From positions 1,550,001 to 1,614,000 of the forward strand of contig NZ_JACHZQ010000001.1 in the NCBI RefSeq assembly GCF_014193655.1: a stretch of DNA of 64,000 nt, read 5' to 3'. This document shows positions 16,717-27,338 of the stretch, piece after piece. Below the pieces are notes generated by a model that had not been told where the DNA came from, searched no databases, and saw only the letters and a list, made by a program, of their open reading frames with translations. Each line of letters starts with the position of its first letter. Position 1 is the first letter of the stretch. This stretch comes from Rhizobium sp. BK313 (GTDB lineage Bacteria > Pseudomonadota > Alphaproteobacteria > Rhizobiales > Rhizobiaceae). The position numbers and the translations under genes were made by a program.

Positions 16717-16790
16717 GGCGGACCCTGATCAGAATTTCATAAGAATACGAGAGAGGTGCGTGGCAGACCGTAGCTGCCGAGCAAGTGACT

Positions 16791-18155
16791 TCAGACGCCG
16801 AGTGACTTCAGCTTGCGGTGCAGCGCCGAGCGCTCCATGCCGACGAACTCGGCAGTGCGCGAAATATTGCCGCCGAAGCGGTTGATCTGCGCGATGAGAT
16901 AGTCGCGCTCGAACATTTCGCGGGCTTCGCGCAATGGCAATGTCATGATGTGATAGTCGTTCTTGGCGGAGACCTTCGGCAACATATCGCCCAAGTCGGT
17001 CGGCAGCATCTCCGCCGTGATCGGCGTATCCGGACCATCGGTGCGCGCCAGGATCATCAGGCGTTCGATATTGTTGCGAAGCTGGCGAATATTGCCCGGC
17101 CAATCATGCGCCTGCAGCACCGCCATGGCGTCGTCGCCGATCCGGCGCGAGCGGATGCCCGCCTGTTCGGAAATCTGCCGCATCAGTTGGTCGACGAGAA
17201 ATGGAATATCCTCGCGCCGCTCGGCCAGCGCCGGCACGCGCACAGGCACTACGGCAAGGCGGTGGTAGAGATCTTCTCGGAACAGGCTTTCGGCGATCCG
17301 GCTTTCCAGATTGTAGGCCGTGGACGATATGATGCGCACATCGACTTTCACTCGCTTCGAGCCGCCGACGCGCTCGAACTGCTGATCGACCAGCACGCGC
17401 AGGATCTTGTTCTGCGTCTCGCGCGGCATCTCACCGACCTCATCGAGATAGAGGATGCCGCGATGCGCCTCCTCCAGCGCGCCGATCTTGCGCGGCTGAC
17501 CTGGCGCGCCCTCGGTGCCGAACAGAGCGATTTCCATCCGTTCGGGCGTGATCGTCGCAGCATTCAACGCAACGAAAGGACCATTGGCGCGTGCCGACTT
17601 CTTGTGGATCATTCGGGCCACGAGCTCCTTGCCGGAACCAGACGGGCCGAAGATCATCACGCGGCTATTGGTCGGGGAAACTTTGTCGATGGTCTGGCGA
17701 AGCTGCGAGACCGCAACCGACGTGCCGATCAGCTCGACAGCATCGCCCGTACGGCGTTTCAGCTCCGAAACTTCGCGCTTCAGCTTGGAATTCTCCAGCG
17801 CGCGCTCGGCGATCAAGATTAGCCGGTCGGCCTTGAAAGGTTTCTCGATGAAATCGAAGGCGCCTCGCTTGATGGCAGAGACAGCGGTTTCGATATTGCC
17901 GTGACCGGAGATCATCACCACAGGCAGTTCCGGGTGGCGCGCCTTGATCTCATCCAGCAATGATAGACCGTCGAGCTTGCTGCCCTGCATCCAGATGTCG
18001 AGGAAGATTAACCGCGGCGCTCGATCGGAGATCGCTGCCAAAGCGCTGTCGCTATCAAATGCGGTTCGAGTTTCATGCCCCTCATCCGAAAGAATCCCCG
18101 AAACGATTTCGCGAATGTCTTCCTCGTCATCCACCACGAGAATATCAGATGCCAT
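16791..18155 (-). CDS. ntrX: Nitrogen assimilation response regulator NtrX
   Basis: 454 residues: receiver domain with Asp53 as phosphoacceptor (FLDIWMQG), AAA+ domain with Walker A GPSGSGKE at 170-177 and Walker B ILYLDEV at about 234-240, and a Fis-type C-terminal HTH (ISRTAEFVGMERSALHRKL). The loop that in sigma-54 activators reads GAFTGA is here GTEGAPGQ (213-220). The protein therefore probably does not remodel sigma-54 polymerase and acts as a DNA-binding repressor or activator. Start at 18155 (MASDILVVDD) follows AAGGAAAG. It overlaps the end of ntrY by 11 bp. Confidence 0.95.
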   Translation of the reverse strand: MASDILVVDDEEDIREIVSGILSDEGHETRTAFDSDSALAAISDRAPRLIFLDIWMQGSKLDGLSLLDEIKARHPELPVVMISGHGNIETAVSAIKRGAFDFIEKPFKADRLILIAERALENSKLKREVSELKRRTGDAVELIGTSVAVSQLRQTIDKVSPTNSRVMIFGPSGSGKELVARMIHKKSARANGPFVALNAATITPERMEIALFGTEGAPGQPRKIGALEEAHRGILYLDEVGEMPRETQNKILRVLVDQQFERVGGSKRVKVDVRIISSTAYNLESRIAESLFREDLYHRLAVVPVRVPALAERREDIPFLVDQLMRQISEQAGIRSRRIGDDAMAVLQAHDWPGNIRQLRNNIERLMILARTDGPDTPITAEMLPTDLGDMLPKVSAKNDYHIMTLPLREAREMFERDYLIAQINRFGGNISRTAEFVGMERSALHRKLKSLGV

Positions 18156-20418
18156 AAACGCTTTCCTTGTCACTTGCTGTCTGGGCGACGGCGGCCTGCT
18201 CACGGCGCGGCAAATGCACGCGGATCATGGCACCCCTGCCCTGGTCGAAATCGGCGGGAGCATCATGCAGCTCGAGCTGCCCGCCATGGTCTTCAATGAT
18301 CTTCTTGACAATCGCGAGCCCAAGACCGGTGCCCTTCTCGCGCATCGTCATGTAAGGTTCGAGAATGCTGTGCCGGTTCTCGACCGGCAGGCCGCGTCCG
18401 TTGTCGATGACATCGACGGTAAAGCGGTCGCGTTCGGCATCGAGGAACGAGCGCACCAGAATTTTGGGCTCCTCACGGCTCTCGCCGCTTGGCACGGCCT
18501 CGATCGCCTCGACAGCATTCTTGATGAGATTGCCGAAGGCCTGGCCGAGCATGCGCGTGTCAAACATGCCTTCCAGCCGTTCGTCGCCGAGCTCGCGCTC
18601 GAACTTGACATGATTATTGCCCATTTCGCGCAGGAACACCGCGTCACGCAGGATATCGCGCAGGTCGCTTGGTTCCATTGTCGGCTTCGGCATGCGGGCG
18701 AAGGACGAGAATTCATCGACCATGCGGCCGATATCACCGACTTGGCGGATGATCGTGTCGGTGCATTGATCGAAGACGGGGCGATCGACTTCGGCGATAT
18801 TCTTGCCGAAGCGGCGGCGGATGCGCTCGGCGGAAAGCTGGATGGGCGTCAGCGGGTTCTTGATCTCATGCGCAATGCGGCGAGCGACGTCGGCCCAGGC
18901 GGTCGAGCGCTGAGCGATGACCAGATCAGTGATATCGTCGAGCGTGATGACGTAGGATTCGTTCGAGTCGCGCGATTCTTCACGCGTCACCTGAACGCTC
19001 AGCGTGCGCACCGTTCCACCACGCACCAGACTGATCTGCTTGCGGAAATCGCTCCGATGCCGCGTCGTGGCTTCGGTAACGACCTGATCGACCTCGGGCG
19101 CGATCTCAGCCAGGTTCATGCCGACAAGCTCGTCGCTCTTCAGGGACAGCAGCTCTTCGGCAGATGTGTTGGCGATGGTTATCCGTCGGTCGTGTTCGAC
19201 CCCGATCACGGCTGCGGTCACACCGGACAGCACCGCCTCGATGAACCGGCGGCGATCATCAACCTCGTCCTTGGCTTCGAGAATCTCGTCGCGCTGTGTG
19301 CGTATCTCCGAGATCATCTTGTTGAAGGTGCGTGACAGGCTGCCAACGTCACCATCAGCCGCGCGCACCGGCACCAGCACATTCATGTTGCCGGACGCGA
19401 CATTGTCAGCGGCGCTGATCAAAAGCCGGATCGGCCGAACGATGCGATCGGCAACCGCTATCGCGGTCCAGATTGCTGCCAGAAGCACGATCAGCGCAAA
19501 ACCGATGTAAAGCACGGCAAAGGCAATCTGCAGGGACATGCGCCCCTCTTCCATCGCCTTGTATTCAGCTGTGTTGTCCTCGACCATGCGCATGGCGTTC
19601 ATGACGCGCGGATCGACGGCCCGCACCGTATAGAGGAAGGCGCCCGGAATCTCGTCGAGTTTGATGACCGCGCCCACAAGATTGGTCACACCCGGCGGTA
19701 TGAGCGTCGGCTGACCGTCGGCTGACGCGTCGAGCGCGTCCTTCGGTATTGCCGGCAGCGGGCGCTCGGTCTTGATGTCTGCCTGAACAATCGCGGTGCC
19801 GTCACGACGCACCAGGAAAGCGCCAAGCAAACCGCGGCCCTTGGCCTGCCGGGTCATCAGATCGGCGAACCCGGTGCGGTCGAGACTGTAAAGCGTGCGG
19901 TTGCGCTCCAGGTCGTTCGCCATGGAAACGGTCTGGCCCTGCAGATAGCTGGCGTTTTCCATCAGATAGGCTTGTGCGACATTCTGCGAGGAGCTGATGA
20001 TCTGCTGCGTGCGCAGCGCAAACCAACGATCAAGGCCGACATTCAGCGTCAAACTGGCGACGATGGCCACGAGGATCGCGGGCGTTATCGCGACGATGGA
20101 AAAGAGGACGACGATGCGGATATGCAGGCGCGCCGCAGCGCGGCCACGGCTCCGCGCTTTCACAAGGCGCGCAACTTCACGCGCAATAAGGGCAATCAGC
20201 CCCAGAACGAACAGGCCGTTGATCACGACCGAGGTGAAGACGACGGAGGATGTGGGGGCAATCGGCGTCAGCCCCAGAAGCACCAGAAGCGTTGCAATCG
20301 CGCACAACAGCGCGCCGCCGGCCAAGATCAGGCCAGGAAGGGCGAAGGATGCACGACGGTCCGTCACCTTGACGACCGCCTCGTCGCTCGCTGCCGGCGA
20401 CACCGCGTCCTGCTTCAT
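18145..20418 (-). CDS. ntrY: Membrane sensor histidine kinase NtrY
   Basis: 757 residues. Membrane segments lie near 27-50, 58-80 and 100-126, with a periplasmic loop to about 297 and a last membrane segment at about 298-320. A HAMP domain (about 320-375) and a PAS domain (about 385-500) follow, then HisKA with His517 in [15 protein letters not shown] and a HATPase_c domain. NtrY partners NtrX in sensing redox or nitrogen status and controlling nitrate, amino-acid and respiratory genes. The ATG at 20418 (MKQDAVSPAA) has GGAG at 9 nt; an in-frame TTG upstream lacks one. A gap of about 285 bp after ntrC implies its own promoter. Confidence 0.93.
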   Translation of the reverse strand: MKQDAVSPAASDEAVVKVTDRRASFALPGLILAGGALLCAIATLLVLLGLTPIAPTSSVVFTSVVINGLFVLGLIALIAREVARLVKARSRGRAAARLHIRIVVLFSIVAITPAILVAIVASLTLNVGLDRWFALRTQQIISSSQNVAQAYLMENASYLQGQTVSMANDLERNRTLYSLDRTGFADLMTRQAKGRGLLGAFLVRRDGTAIVQADIKTERPLPAIPKDALDASADGQPTLIPPGVTNLVGAVIKLDEIPGAFLYTVRAVDPRVMNAMRMVEDNTAEYKAMEEGRMSLQIAFAVLYIGFALIVLLAAIWTAIAVADRIVRPIRLLISAADNVASGNMNVLVPVRAADGDVGSLSRTFNKMISEIRTQRDEILEAKDEVDDRRRFIEAVLSGVTAAVIGVEHDRRITIANTSAEELLSLKSDELVGMNLAEIAPEVDQVVTEATTRHRSDFRKQISLVRGGTVRTLSVQVTREESRDSNESYVITLDDITDLVIAQRSTAWADVARRIAHEIKNPLTPIQLSAERIRRRFGKNIAEVDRPVFDQCTDTIIRQVGDIGRMVDEFSSFARMPKPTMEPSDLRDILRDAVFLREMGNNHVKFERELGDERLEGMFDTRMLGQAFGNLIKNAVEAIEAVPSGESREEPKILVRSFLDAERDRFTVDVIDNGRGLPVENRHSILEPYMTMREKGTGLGLAIVKKIIEDHGGQLELHDAPADFDQGRGAMIRVHLPRREQAAVAQTASDKESVYGI

Positions 20419-20703
20419 TCCCACTATCTCCGGGCGCAGGCGACGGTCTGCGCCCTGGCCAAATTGCATCAGCACTGTTTTGGCGGCGGCACGAGTGACA
20501 GGCAAGGGCTGGAACCTTCATGCGGTTTCGCACCAGTTCGAAACCTCTGTTTCAAATCATTTAAGCAATGAGTTGAAACTTTTGAACAATTTCCCCTTGC
20601 GCAGTAACATACTCGACGAATCGCTACCGCAAAAACCGTGAACCGGCTGCGTGACCTTTAAGCAACGCATTGTGGCGAAAATGCAACGCATCTGATCACA
20701 TTG
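20419..20703. promoter_or_regulatory. ntrC-ntrY intergenic region with a 21-bp-spaced direct repeat
   Basis: About 285 bp that must contain the ntrYX promoter. GCAACGCAT occurs at 20662-20670 and again at 20683-20691, a period of 21 bp (two helical turns), just after the ntrC stop. Such phased repeats often mark binding of a dimeric regulator on one face of the helix. No known consensus is matched. Confidence 0.35.
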
Positions 20704-22155
20704 TCAAGCCGTGCGGGAGCTTCGATAGACGGAAACACCCAGTTCTCTGATCTTTTTACGCAATGTATTGCGGTTGAGGCCAAGCAGATCGGCGGCTTTG
20801 ATCTGATTGCCGCGGGTCGCGGTCAGCGCGGCAAGGATCAGCGGATATTCCATTTCGGTGAGAACGCGATCATAGAGGCCCGGCGGCGGCAGATTGTCGC
20901 CGAAACCAGCGAAATAGGTGCGCATGTTCTCCTCGACCGCCTGAGCGATGGTCATGCTGCCGGTGCGGACCGGGCCTTTTTCAATCGGACTGTCGGGCAC
21001 ATCCGCGCGCAGCTCCGAATCGATGATCTCGCGGGTGATGACGTCCTGCGGATAGAGCGCCATCAGACGGCGGATGAGGTTTTCCAGCTCGCGCACGTTG
21101 CCCGGCCAAGGATAGGCCTTCATCAGTTCCAGCGCTTCCTGGTCGAACCGCTTCGAACCGAGCCCTTCCTTTTCCGCCTGCTGCACGAAATGGCGGACGA
21201 GATCAGGAATATCCTCGGCGCGGTCACGCAAAGGCGGCAGGCGCAGCGGCACGACGTTGAGGCGATAATAGAGATCCTCGCGGAAGAGGCCCTGGTTGAT
21301 CGCCTGCTTCAGATCCTTGTTGGTGGCAGCAACGATACGGACGTCGGTGCGGATCGGCGTGCGGCCGCCGACGGTCGTATATTCGCCCTGTTGCAGGACG
21401 CGCAGAAGACGCGTCTGGGCATCCATCGGCATGTCGCCGATTTCGTCGAGAAAAAGCGTGCCCCCCTCGGCCTGCTCGAAACGGCCGGTCGAACGCGTCT
21501 GCGCACCGGTGAAAGCGCCCTTCTCGTGGCCGAACAATTCGGACTCGATCAGGTCGCGCGGAATGGCGGCCATATTTATGGCAACGAAAGGACCATTGCG
21601 GCGCTTGCCGTAGTCATGCAGCGCGCGGGCCACCAGTTCCTTGCCGGTGCCGGACTCGCCGGTGATCATCAACGTCAGGTCGGTCTGCATCAGGCGCGCC
21701 AGGACGCGGTAGATTTCCTGCATGGCGGCAGAGCGGCCGACCAGCGGCATGCCATCCTGCATGTCGTCATCAAGCTTGGCAGGCTTGCGCTTCGGCTCGG
21801 ACAAGGCGCGACCGATGATGGCGATCAGTTCCGTCAGGTCGAATGGCTTCGGCAGATAGTCATAGGCACCCTTTTCCGAGGCCTTGATTGCCGTCATGAA
21901 AGTATTCTGCGCACTCATGACCAGAACCGGCAGCTCCGGTCTTGCTTTCTTGATGCGAGGCAGCAGGTCGAAGGCGTTTTCGTCAGGCATGACGACGTCG
22001 GTTACAACGAGGTCGCCTTCGCCGGCGGAAACCCAACGCCAGAGCGTGGCGGCGTTGGATGTGATGCGCACATCGTAACCCGCGCGGCTCAAAGCCTGAT
22101 TGAGCACGGTACGGATAGCCGCATCGTCGTCGGCGACAAGGATCGTAGCTGTCAT
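20704..22155 (-). CDS. ntrC: Nitrogen regulator NtrC (sigma-54 activator)
   Basis: 483 residues: receiver with Asp53 ([10 protein letters not shown]), AAA+ domain with Walker A GESGTGKE at 166-173 and an intact GAFTGA at 213-218, and a C-terminal Fis-type HTH ([19 protein letters not shown]). Phosphorylated by NtrB under nitrogen limitation, it activates sigma-54 promoters such as glnII, glnK-amtB and nitrate assimilation genes. It overlaps ntrB by 4 bp (ATGA), so the two are translationally coupled. Confidence 0.97.
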   Translation of the reverse strand: MTATILVADDDAAIRTVLNQALSRAGYDVRITSNAATLWRWVSAGEGDLVVTDVVMPDENAFDLLPRIKKARPELPVLVMSAQNTFMTAIKASEKGAYDYLPKPFDLTELIAIIGRALSEPKRKPAKLDDDMQDGMPLVGRSAAMQEIYRVLARLMQTDLTLMITGESGTGKELVARALHDYGKRRNGPFVAINMAAIPRDLIESELFGHEKGAFTGAQTRSTGRFEQAEGGTLFLDEIGDMPMDAQTRLLRVLQQGEYTTVGGRTPIRTDVRIVAATNKDLKQAINQGLFREDLYYRLNVVPLRLPPLRDRAEDIPDLVRHFVQQAEKEGLGSKRFDQEALELMKAYPWPGNVRELENLIRRLMALYPQDVITREIIDSELRADVPDSPIEKGPVRTGSMTIAQAVEENMRTYFAGFGDNLPPPGLYDRVLTEMEYPLILAALTATRGNQIKAADLLGLNRNTLRKKIRELGVSVYRSSRTA

Positions 22156-23309
22156 CGAGTAGTCCCTGTAGAGTTCGGAAGAGGAGCGTCTTCAAGTGTG
22201 ATGCCTTTGGAGGCCGGCATCAGAACGCGGAAAGTGGTGCGATGGTTCTGGCTGTCGCATTCGACGATGCCGCCATGGTCACCGATGATCTTGGCGACCA
22301 ACGCCAGGCCGAGGCCGGTGCCGTTCGTCTTCGTGGTGATGAACGGATCGAAGAGATGCGGCACGAGGTCGGCGGGCACACCCGGACCGTTATCGATCAC
22401 GCAGAATTCCAGTGGCAAGGAGATCTTCTCGCGCGTGCCGGCGACTGAAAGACGGATACCTGGGCGATAGGCCGTCGTCAGCATGATCTCGCCCTCCGGC
22501 CGGTCGCCAATCGCTTCGGCAGCGTTCTTCACCAAATTGAGGAAGACCTGCACGAGCTGGTCTCTGTTGGCGTAGACCGCTGGCAACGACGGGTCATAAT
22601 TCTCGGTGACCTTGATATTGCGGGCAAAACCAGCCTTGGCGACCGCCTTCACATGATCGAGGACGGAATGGATGTTGACTGGCACGCGGTCGATTGGACG
22701 CTCGTCGGAAAAGACCTCCATGCGATCGACCAGCGAGACGATACGATCGGTCTCGTCGCAGATGAGGCGCGTCAGCCCGCGATCGTCATCCTCAACCGAT
22801 TGTTCAAGCAATTGGGCCGCACCGCGGATACCGGAGAGCGGATTCTTGATCTCATGCGCCAGCATTGACGCAAGGCCGGTTACCGAGCGGGCGGCGGCAC
22901 GATGCGTCAATTGCCGGTCGATCTTGTCGGCCATGGACCGTTCCTGGAAGACGATCACCACGGAGCCGGGCTCGCTCGAAACAGGAGCGACGTAGATATC
23001 CACCAACTTGTCCTGGCCGAGACGCGGCGAACTGAGATCGACGCGGTATTCGTTGACCGGGGCGCGGCGTTCGCGCACCTGGTCGATCAGCGCCAGCAAT
23101 GGGCTGCCGAAGGGAATGAAGGTGGAAATCTCATAGCGCGACAGATGCGAGGCGCTGGCGCCGAAGAAGGCCTCGGCCTCCCAATTGGCGAAGGCGATCA
23201 GCCCGGCCTCGTTGACCATGACGACCGGATTTTGGATCGCGTTGAGAACCGCCATGGCCACGGCGCCACCCGTATGCTCCGCACCCCCGGAATTGGATTT
23301 CGAGCTCAT
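22152..23309 (-). CDS. ntrB: Nitrogen sensor histidine kinase/phosphatase NtrB
   Basis: 385 residues, soluble. A PAS domain (about 15-125) is followed by HisKA with His152 in [12 protein letters not shown] and a HATPase_c domain with [10 protein letters not shown] and GTGLGLALV. NtrB phosphorylates NtrC when nitrogen is scarce and dephosphorylates it when PII (GlnB) is bound. It overlaps dusB (4 bp) and ntrC (4 bp), so dusB-ntrB-ntrC is one tight operon. Confidence 0.96.
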   Translation of the reverse strand: MSSKSNSGGAEHTGGAVAMAVLNAIQNPVVMVNEAGLIAFANWEAEAFFGASASHLSRYEISTFIPFGSPLLALIDQVRERRAPVNEYRVDLSSPRLGQDKLVDIYVAPVSSEPGSVVIVFQERSMADKIDRQLTHRAAARSVTGLASMLAHEIKNPLSGIRGAAQLLEQSVEDDDRGLTRLICDETDRIVSLVDRMEVFSDERPIDRVPVNIHSVLDHVKAVAKAGFARNIKVTENYDPSLPAVYANRDQLVQVFLNLVKNAAEAIGDRPEGEIMLTTAYRPGIRLSVAGTREKISLPLEFCVIDNGPGVPADLVPHLFDPFITTKTNGTGLGLALVAKIIGDHGGIVECDSQNHRTTFRVLMPASKGITLEDAPLPNSTGTTR

Positions 23310-24334
23310 GCGGCCTCCTGGAGGCTTCGAGCGAGATCGGACCCGGTCTGCAGCGCCGCATGGAATAACGCGGCCACCTCGCGGCTATCTTTCGAAGTCA
23401 TGATTCCTGCCTTTTCAGCGCCGGCGATGGTGGGAGCGTAACGGTCCAGATACCAGCCGAGATGTTTGCGGGCGTGGCGAATGCCAACGGCTTCGCCGTA
23501 GAACGCCAGCATCATCCGATAATGCTCCAGGGCGATATTGGCGATCTCGCTGCGGTCCGGTTCGCGGTGGCCGGCGAGCACACCGGCATGCCACGGCCGC
23601 CCCTGACAGCCGCGACCGACCATGATGGCATCGGCGCCGGAGCAGCGGAGTATCTCCTGTGCGTCCTCCTGCGTGTCGACATCGCCATTGGCGACCAGCG
23701 GAATGGAGACGGCATCACGCACGGCGCGGATAGCATTCCAGTCCGCCCTGCCCTCGTAGAACTGCATGCGTGTACGGCCGTGGATGGTCACAAGCTGGAT
23801 CCCGGCTTCCTCGGCTCGGCGGGCGATGTGCGGCGCGTTGATGGAATTTTCGTCCCAGCCCAGCCGCATCTTCAGCGTCACGGGAATGTCGACCGCCTTA
23901 ACCGTCGCCTCGATCAGCCTCAATGCATGATCCGGATCGCGCATCAGCGCAGAACCGGAATAGCCGCCGATGACTTTCTTGGCCGGGCAGCCCATGTTGA
24001 TGTCGATGATGTCGGCGCCATTATCGGCGGCAATCTTCGCCGCCTCGGCCATCCAATGCGCCTCGCGGCCCGCCAGTTGCACCATATGCGGCTTTAGCCC
24101 AGCACTTCTCAGCCGCGCCCAGGATTCCGCCGTGTCCTGCACCAATTCGCGGCTGGCGACCATTTCGGTCACAACCAGGCCAGCACCATAGCGCAGGGCA
24201 AGCTGCCGGAAAGGCAAATCGGTCACGCCCGACATCGGCGCGAGGATCACGCGATTGCGGACGGGCACGGGGCCGATGGAAAATGGGGCTGCAAGCTCAG
24301 ACGGAAGCAAATGATTATCTTTCAGGCACACCAT
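23306..24334 (-). CDS. dusB: tRNA-dihydrouridine synthase (NifR3)
   Basis: 342-residue flavin TIM barrel of the DUS family. It has the FMN-site opening [18 protein letters not shown], the catalytic-cysteine motif NMGCPAKKV and the VVANGDV strand. It reduces specific uridines in tRNA with NADPH. In rhizobia this gene is known as nifR3 and heads the ntrBC operon, as here. The ribosome site before ATG 24334 is weak. A TTG eight codons downstream is an alternative. Confidence 0.93.
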   Translation of the reverse strand: MVCLKDNHLLPSELAAPFSIGPVPVRNRVILAPMSGVTDLPFRQLALRYGAGLVVTEMVASRELVQDTAESWARLRSAGLKPHMVQLAGREAHWMAEAAKIAADNGADIIDINMGCPAKKVIGGYSGSALMRDPDHALRLIEATVKAVDIPVTLKMRLGWDENSINAPHIARRAEEAGIQLVTIHGRTRMQFYEGRADWNAIRAVRDAVSIPLVANGDVDTQEDAQEILRCSGADAIMVGRGCQGRPWHAGVLAGHREPDRSEIANIALEHYRMMLAFYGEAVGIRHARKHLGWYLDRYAPTIAGAEKAGIMTSKDSREVAALFHAALQTGSDLARSLQEAA

Positions 24335-24473
24335 ATATCTGCACTATTTTTAGACAGTCTTGTGAAGCTTGCCAAGAGGTTTCGGAGAATGCCGATATTT
24401 TTTGGGCAAATGCTGGAAAATGCCCATTCGAGGCGATAGACCCTGCTGGAGCGAGATCCCGCTTGGGCGACCT

Positions 24474-24504
24474 GCTTAGCATGATCCTGTCCAAAAACCG
24501 CTTC
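24474..24504 (-). repeat. Dispersed intergenic repeat, copy 1 (inverted)
   Basis: On the minus strand this reads GAAGCGGTTTTTGGACAGGA followed by TCATGCTAAGC. It matches the cores at 31813-31847 and 36859-36893. It resembles the short interspersed sequences that are common between genes in rhizobial genomes. Confidence 0.5.
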
Positions 24505-24554
24505 ACACTTTTGGGGGTCATACTGGAGCGAAAGCCTTTCATCCCTGGGGGTTT

Positions 24555-25775
24555 ATGACGCAAATGCACTCAATGCAACTGATGTCGATCGGAATCGTGA
24601 TCGTCGCGGCCGGGCGTGGCGAGCGGGCAGGATCGCCCGAGGAAGGCCCGAAGCAGTATCGCCCGATCGGCGGCCGATCGGTTATTGCGCATACGCTTGA
24701 AAAATTCGTGACATGGCCGCAGGCGGCAAAGATCGTGATCGTAATCCATCGCGACGACGAAACGCTGCTCCAGTCCGCGCTAGAACAGGTTGCCGATTCG
24801 TCCGGGACAGAAATTGCCTTTGGCGGCGCTTCCCGTCAGCAATCAGTGCTTGCTGGGCTACGGCAACTGGAAAATGCCGGCGTCACGCATGTCATGATCC
24901 ACGATGCCGTGCGCCCCTTCTTCGAACATGATCTGCTCGATCGCGTCGCCGCGGCGCTGGCATCCGGCGCACCTGCCGTGCTGCCCGCCATGCCGGTGAC
25001 GGATACGCTGAAACGGGCAGGCGCCGATGCGTCGGTGACGGAAACGGTGCCCCGCACAGGGCTCTACGCCGCGCAGACGCCGCAGTCCTTCCGCTTTGCC
25101 GATATTCTGGCGGCGCATGAAAAGGCCGCTGCCGAGAACAAGACGGATTTCACCGACGATGCCGCGATCGCCGAATGGAGCGGCCTGCCGGTGACGCTCG
25201 TTGCCGGCAGTTCGGACAATGTCAAATTGACGGTCAAAAGGGATATCGCAATGGCCGATGAAAAGCTTTCCGCCGGCCTGCTGCCGGATGTGCGCACAGG
25301 CAACGGCTATGATGTCCACCAGCTCGAGCCGGGCGACGGCGTGACGCTCTGCGGCGTCTTCATTCCCCACGACCAGAAGTTGAAGGGCCATTCCGACGCC
25401 GATGTCGCTTTGCATGCGCTGACCGACGCCTTGCTCGCGACCTGCGGCGCCGGCGATATAGGCGACCACTTTCCACCCTCCGATCCGCAATGGAAGGGCG
25501 CGCCCTCCCGCATCTTCATCGAACATGCGGCAAAGATCGTCCGCGACCATGGTGGCACGATCATGAATGCCGATGTCTCGCTGATCGCCGAAGCTCCAAA
25601 GGTCGGGCCGCACCGCGAGGCGATGCGCGCCAAACTCTCGGAGTTTTTGAGGATCGACCTGGAACGTTGCTCGGTGAAGGCGACCACAAACGAAAAGATC
25701 GGCTTCGTCGGCCGCCGCGAGGGCATTGCGGCCATCGCCACGGCAACGGTCGTTTATCGCGGAGGCAAGGCATGA
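24555..25775 (+). CDS. ispDF: Bifunctional IspD/IspF (MEP isoprenoid pathway)
   Basis: 406 residues. IspD (2-C-methyl-D-erythritol 4-phosphate cytidylyltransferase) occupies about 1-235 with the nucleotide loop [10 protein letters not shown] near residues 17-26 and DAVRPF. IspF (MECDP synthase) occupies about 245-406 with the zinc ligands of GYDVHQL and [16 protein letters not shown] and the GDIGDHFP motif. It catalyses the third and fifth steps of isoprenoid precursor synthesis. The fusion is usual in alphaproteobacteria. A GGGGG ribosome site precedes the ATG. The TGA overlaps the cinA start. Confidence 0.96.
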   Translation: MTQMHSMQLMSIGIVIVAAGRGERAGSPEEGPKQYRPIGGRSVIAHTLEKFVTWPQAAKIVIVIHRDDETLLQSALEQVADSSGTEIAFGGASRQQSVLAGLRQLENAGVTHVMIHDAVRPFFEHDLLDRVAAALASGAPAVLPAMPVTDTLKRAGADASVTETVPRTGLYAAQTPQSFRFADILAAHEKAAAENKTDFTDDAAIAEWSGLPVTLVAGSSDNVKLTVKRDIAMADEKLSAGLLPDVRTGNGYDVHQLEPGDGVTLCGVFIPHDQKLKGHSDADVALHALTDALLATCGAGDIGDHFPPSDPQWKGAPSRIFIEHAAKIVRDHGGTIMNADVSLIAEAPKVGPHREAMRAKLSEFLRIDLERCSVKATTNEKIGFVGRREGIAAIATATVVYRGGKA

Positions 25776-26272
25776 CACATTTTCCAGACGACATTCTCGC
25801 ACTCGCCCATGGCATCATCACCGATTTTGCGGCAAAGGGCTGGATGGTCGCCACGGCGGAATCCTGCACCGGCGGGCTGATCGCGGGCGCGTTGACGGAA
25901 ATTCCCGGCTCGTCGGCGGTCGTCGATCGCGGCTTTGTGACCTATACGAATACGGCGAAGATGGACATGCTTGGCGTTCAAGAGCAGACGCTCGTTCGGT
26001 TCGGTGCCGTTTCCAAGGAGACGGCCCTGCAGATGGTCCATGGCGCTCTCTTCCGCTCGCGCGCCGATCTTGCCGTTGCAGTGACCGGTGTCGCCGGGCC
26101 GAGCGGCGGATCGGCGGACAAGCCGGTCGGCCTCGTTCATCTCGCCGCCAAGGCGCGCACGGGCGGCCTTATCCATCGTGAAATGCGTTATGGCGACATC
26201 GGCCGCGACAAGGTTCGCCTCGCCACCGTGCGAACGGCGCTGGAGATGCTCGTTGTCTTGAGTCAGGCGTAG
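25772..26272 (+). CDS. CinA-family nicotinamide-nucleotide amidohydrolase
   Basis: 166 residues, corresponding to the stand-alone CinA C-terminal (PncC-type) domain. Motifs are [12 protein letters not shown] near residues 28-39, the FVTYTN strand and [12 protein letters not shown]. It deamidates nicotinamide mononucleotide to nicotinate mononucleotide in NAD recycling. The ATG overlaps the ispDF stop (ATGA), so translation is coupled. The end overlaps the convergent RatA-like gene by 10 bp. Confidence 0.9.
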   Translation: MTHFPDDILALAHGIITDFAAKGWMVATAESCTGGLIAGALTEIPGSSAVVDRGFVTYTNTAKMDMLGVQEQTLVRFGAVSKETALQMVHGALFRSRADLAVAVTGVAGPSGGSADKPVGLVHLAAKARTGGLIHREMRYGDIGRDKVRLATVRTALEMLVVLSQA

Positions 26273-26709
26273 ATCTTGCCGGCGCGCGTCTCGAACGCGT
26301 CCGTGAACATGCGGAAGGCGCGATCGAACATCGAGCCCATCAACGCGCCGAGAATGCGGCTCTTGAACTCGTAGTCGATAAAAAAATCGATGCTACAGCC
26401 GCCATTTTCCGATGGTGCGAAACGCCAGCGATTATCGAGATATTTGAACGGGCCATCGATGTATTTCACATCAATGGCGCGCTCCGCCTTGTTGAGCAGT
26501 ACCTGCGTGGTAAAAGTCTCGCGGATCGCCTTGTAGCCAACGGTCATGTCGGCGACCAACAATATCTTGCCGTCACGCTCCTTGCGGTTGCGAACAACCA
26601 GCGCCTCGCAAAGCGGCAGGAATTCCGGATAGCGCTCGACATCGGCAACGAGGTCGAACATCTGGTCAGGCGAGTGCGGGACAGGGCGGTGCGTTTCAAA
26701 CTGAGGCAT
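26263..26709 (-). CDS. RatA/COQ10-like START-domain protein
   Basis: 148 residues, SRPBCC/polyketide-cyclase fold, beginning MPQFETHRPVPHSPDQMFDL and containing DVERYPEFLPLCEA and the C-terminal amphipathic helix (GSMFDRAFRMFTDAFE) typical of COQ10/RatA. Mitochondrial COQ10 binds ubiquinone and helps its respiratory function; Escherichia coli RatA was reported to hinder 70S assembly. In alphaproteobacteria the ubiquinone role is more plausible. It directly follows the three P-loop kinase genes (10 bp after the last stop). The ATG is preferred over a TTG at 26718. Confidence 0.85.
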   Translation of the reverse strand: MPQFETHRPVPHSPDQMFDLVADVERYPEFLPLCEALVVRNRKERDGKILLVADMTVGYKAIRETFTTQVLLNKAERAIDVKYIDGPFKYLDNRWRFAPSENGGCSIDFFIDYEFKSRILGALMGSMFDRAFRMFTDAFETRAGKIYA

Positions 26710-26718
26710 GAGCGGCAA

Positions 26719-27285
26719 TTAAGCAGGACGGCCAAGAAGATCAAGAAGCTGGCGCATTTCGCCGCGGGATTTTAGCTGTAGAACAGGCACATCCGGGCCA
26801 TGCTGGGCAAGGCCTGCCAGGACTTTAGGCGCAAATTTGCGTTCCCAATCCCAGATGTAGCGCAGGAATTCCCAATCGATGCGCTCGGGACAACCTGGCG
26901 CCATGTCGGGGCGCGACCGGCCCAGCCATCGCAGTGCTCTCGATAAAGCGCCCCACATGCACAGCCAGCGCGGCATGCGCACCCAAAGAATAAACTCCGT
27001 GCGGGGCAATCGCAGATCAAAACTCGATGGTGCTGTTCCATCGATCAGCCAACGCTCTTCGGCAACCTTTGCCGCGATCAGGGCGCGCTCCTCGGCCTTT
27101 TCTCTTTTTACCCAGCCTGGCAGCCAGAAAAACTCTCGGTCCATCGAGACATAAGGCAAATCCTGGCGCGAACAGATCTTCTGCGACAAGGTCGACTTGC
27201 CACCGCCGGAGCAGCCCATGACGAGAACGCGTTTGGCAGTTTTGAGGCAAAGGACAGCCTCGGCCATGCCGCTAAATTCCTTCAT
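26719..27285 (-). CDS. P-loop kinase paralogue 1 of 3 (adenylate kinase-like, FlaR/topology-modulation type)
   Basis: 188 residues, small P-loop NTPase. Walker A is GCSGGGKST at about 24-32. Conserved segments shared with the next two genes are SMDREFFWLPGW, WLIDGT, LRLPRTEFILWVRMPR (likely Walker B strand) and a lid-like RPDMAPGCPERIDWEFLRYI. The family is annotated as 'topology modulation protein' or FlaR-like kinase; the substrate is unknown. The ATG at 27285 has GGAG upstream. It is the last of three tandem paralogues, 53 bp after copy 2. Confidence 0.8.
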   Translation of the reverse strand: MKEFSGMAEAVLCLKTAKRVLVMGCSGGGKSTLSQKICSRQDLPYVSMDREFFWLPGWVKREKAEERALIAAKVAEERWLIDGTAPSSFDLRLPRTEFILWVRMPRWLCMWGALSRALRWLGRSRPDMAPGCPERIDWEFLRYIWDWERKFAPKVLAGLAQHGPDVPVLQLKSRGEMRQLLDLLGRPA

Positions 27286-27338
27286 ATTCCCATCTCCGGA
27301 AAACAGTCGATTACAGCGTCATGACGTTTCGATCGCGA

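Noticed and set aside
20701..22470. A 589-codon plus-strand frame
   Set aside because: Antisense to ntrC and ntrB.
24283..24569. Two opposite frames of about 85-91 codons upstream of ispDF
   Set aside because: They overlap the ispDF start, the dusB start and a dispersed repeat; chance frames.
26263..26709. RatA-type toxin of a toxin-antitoxin pair
   Set aside because: No RatB-like partner gene is adjacent. The COQ10/START reading fits better in alphaproteobacteria.
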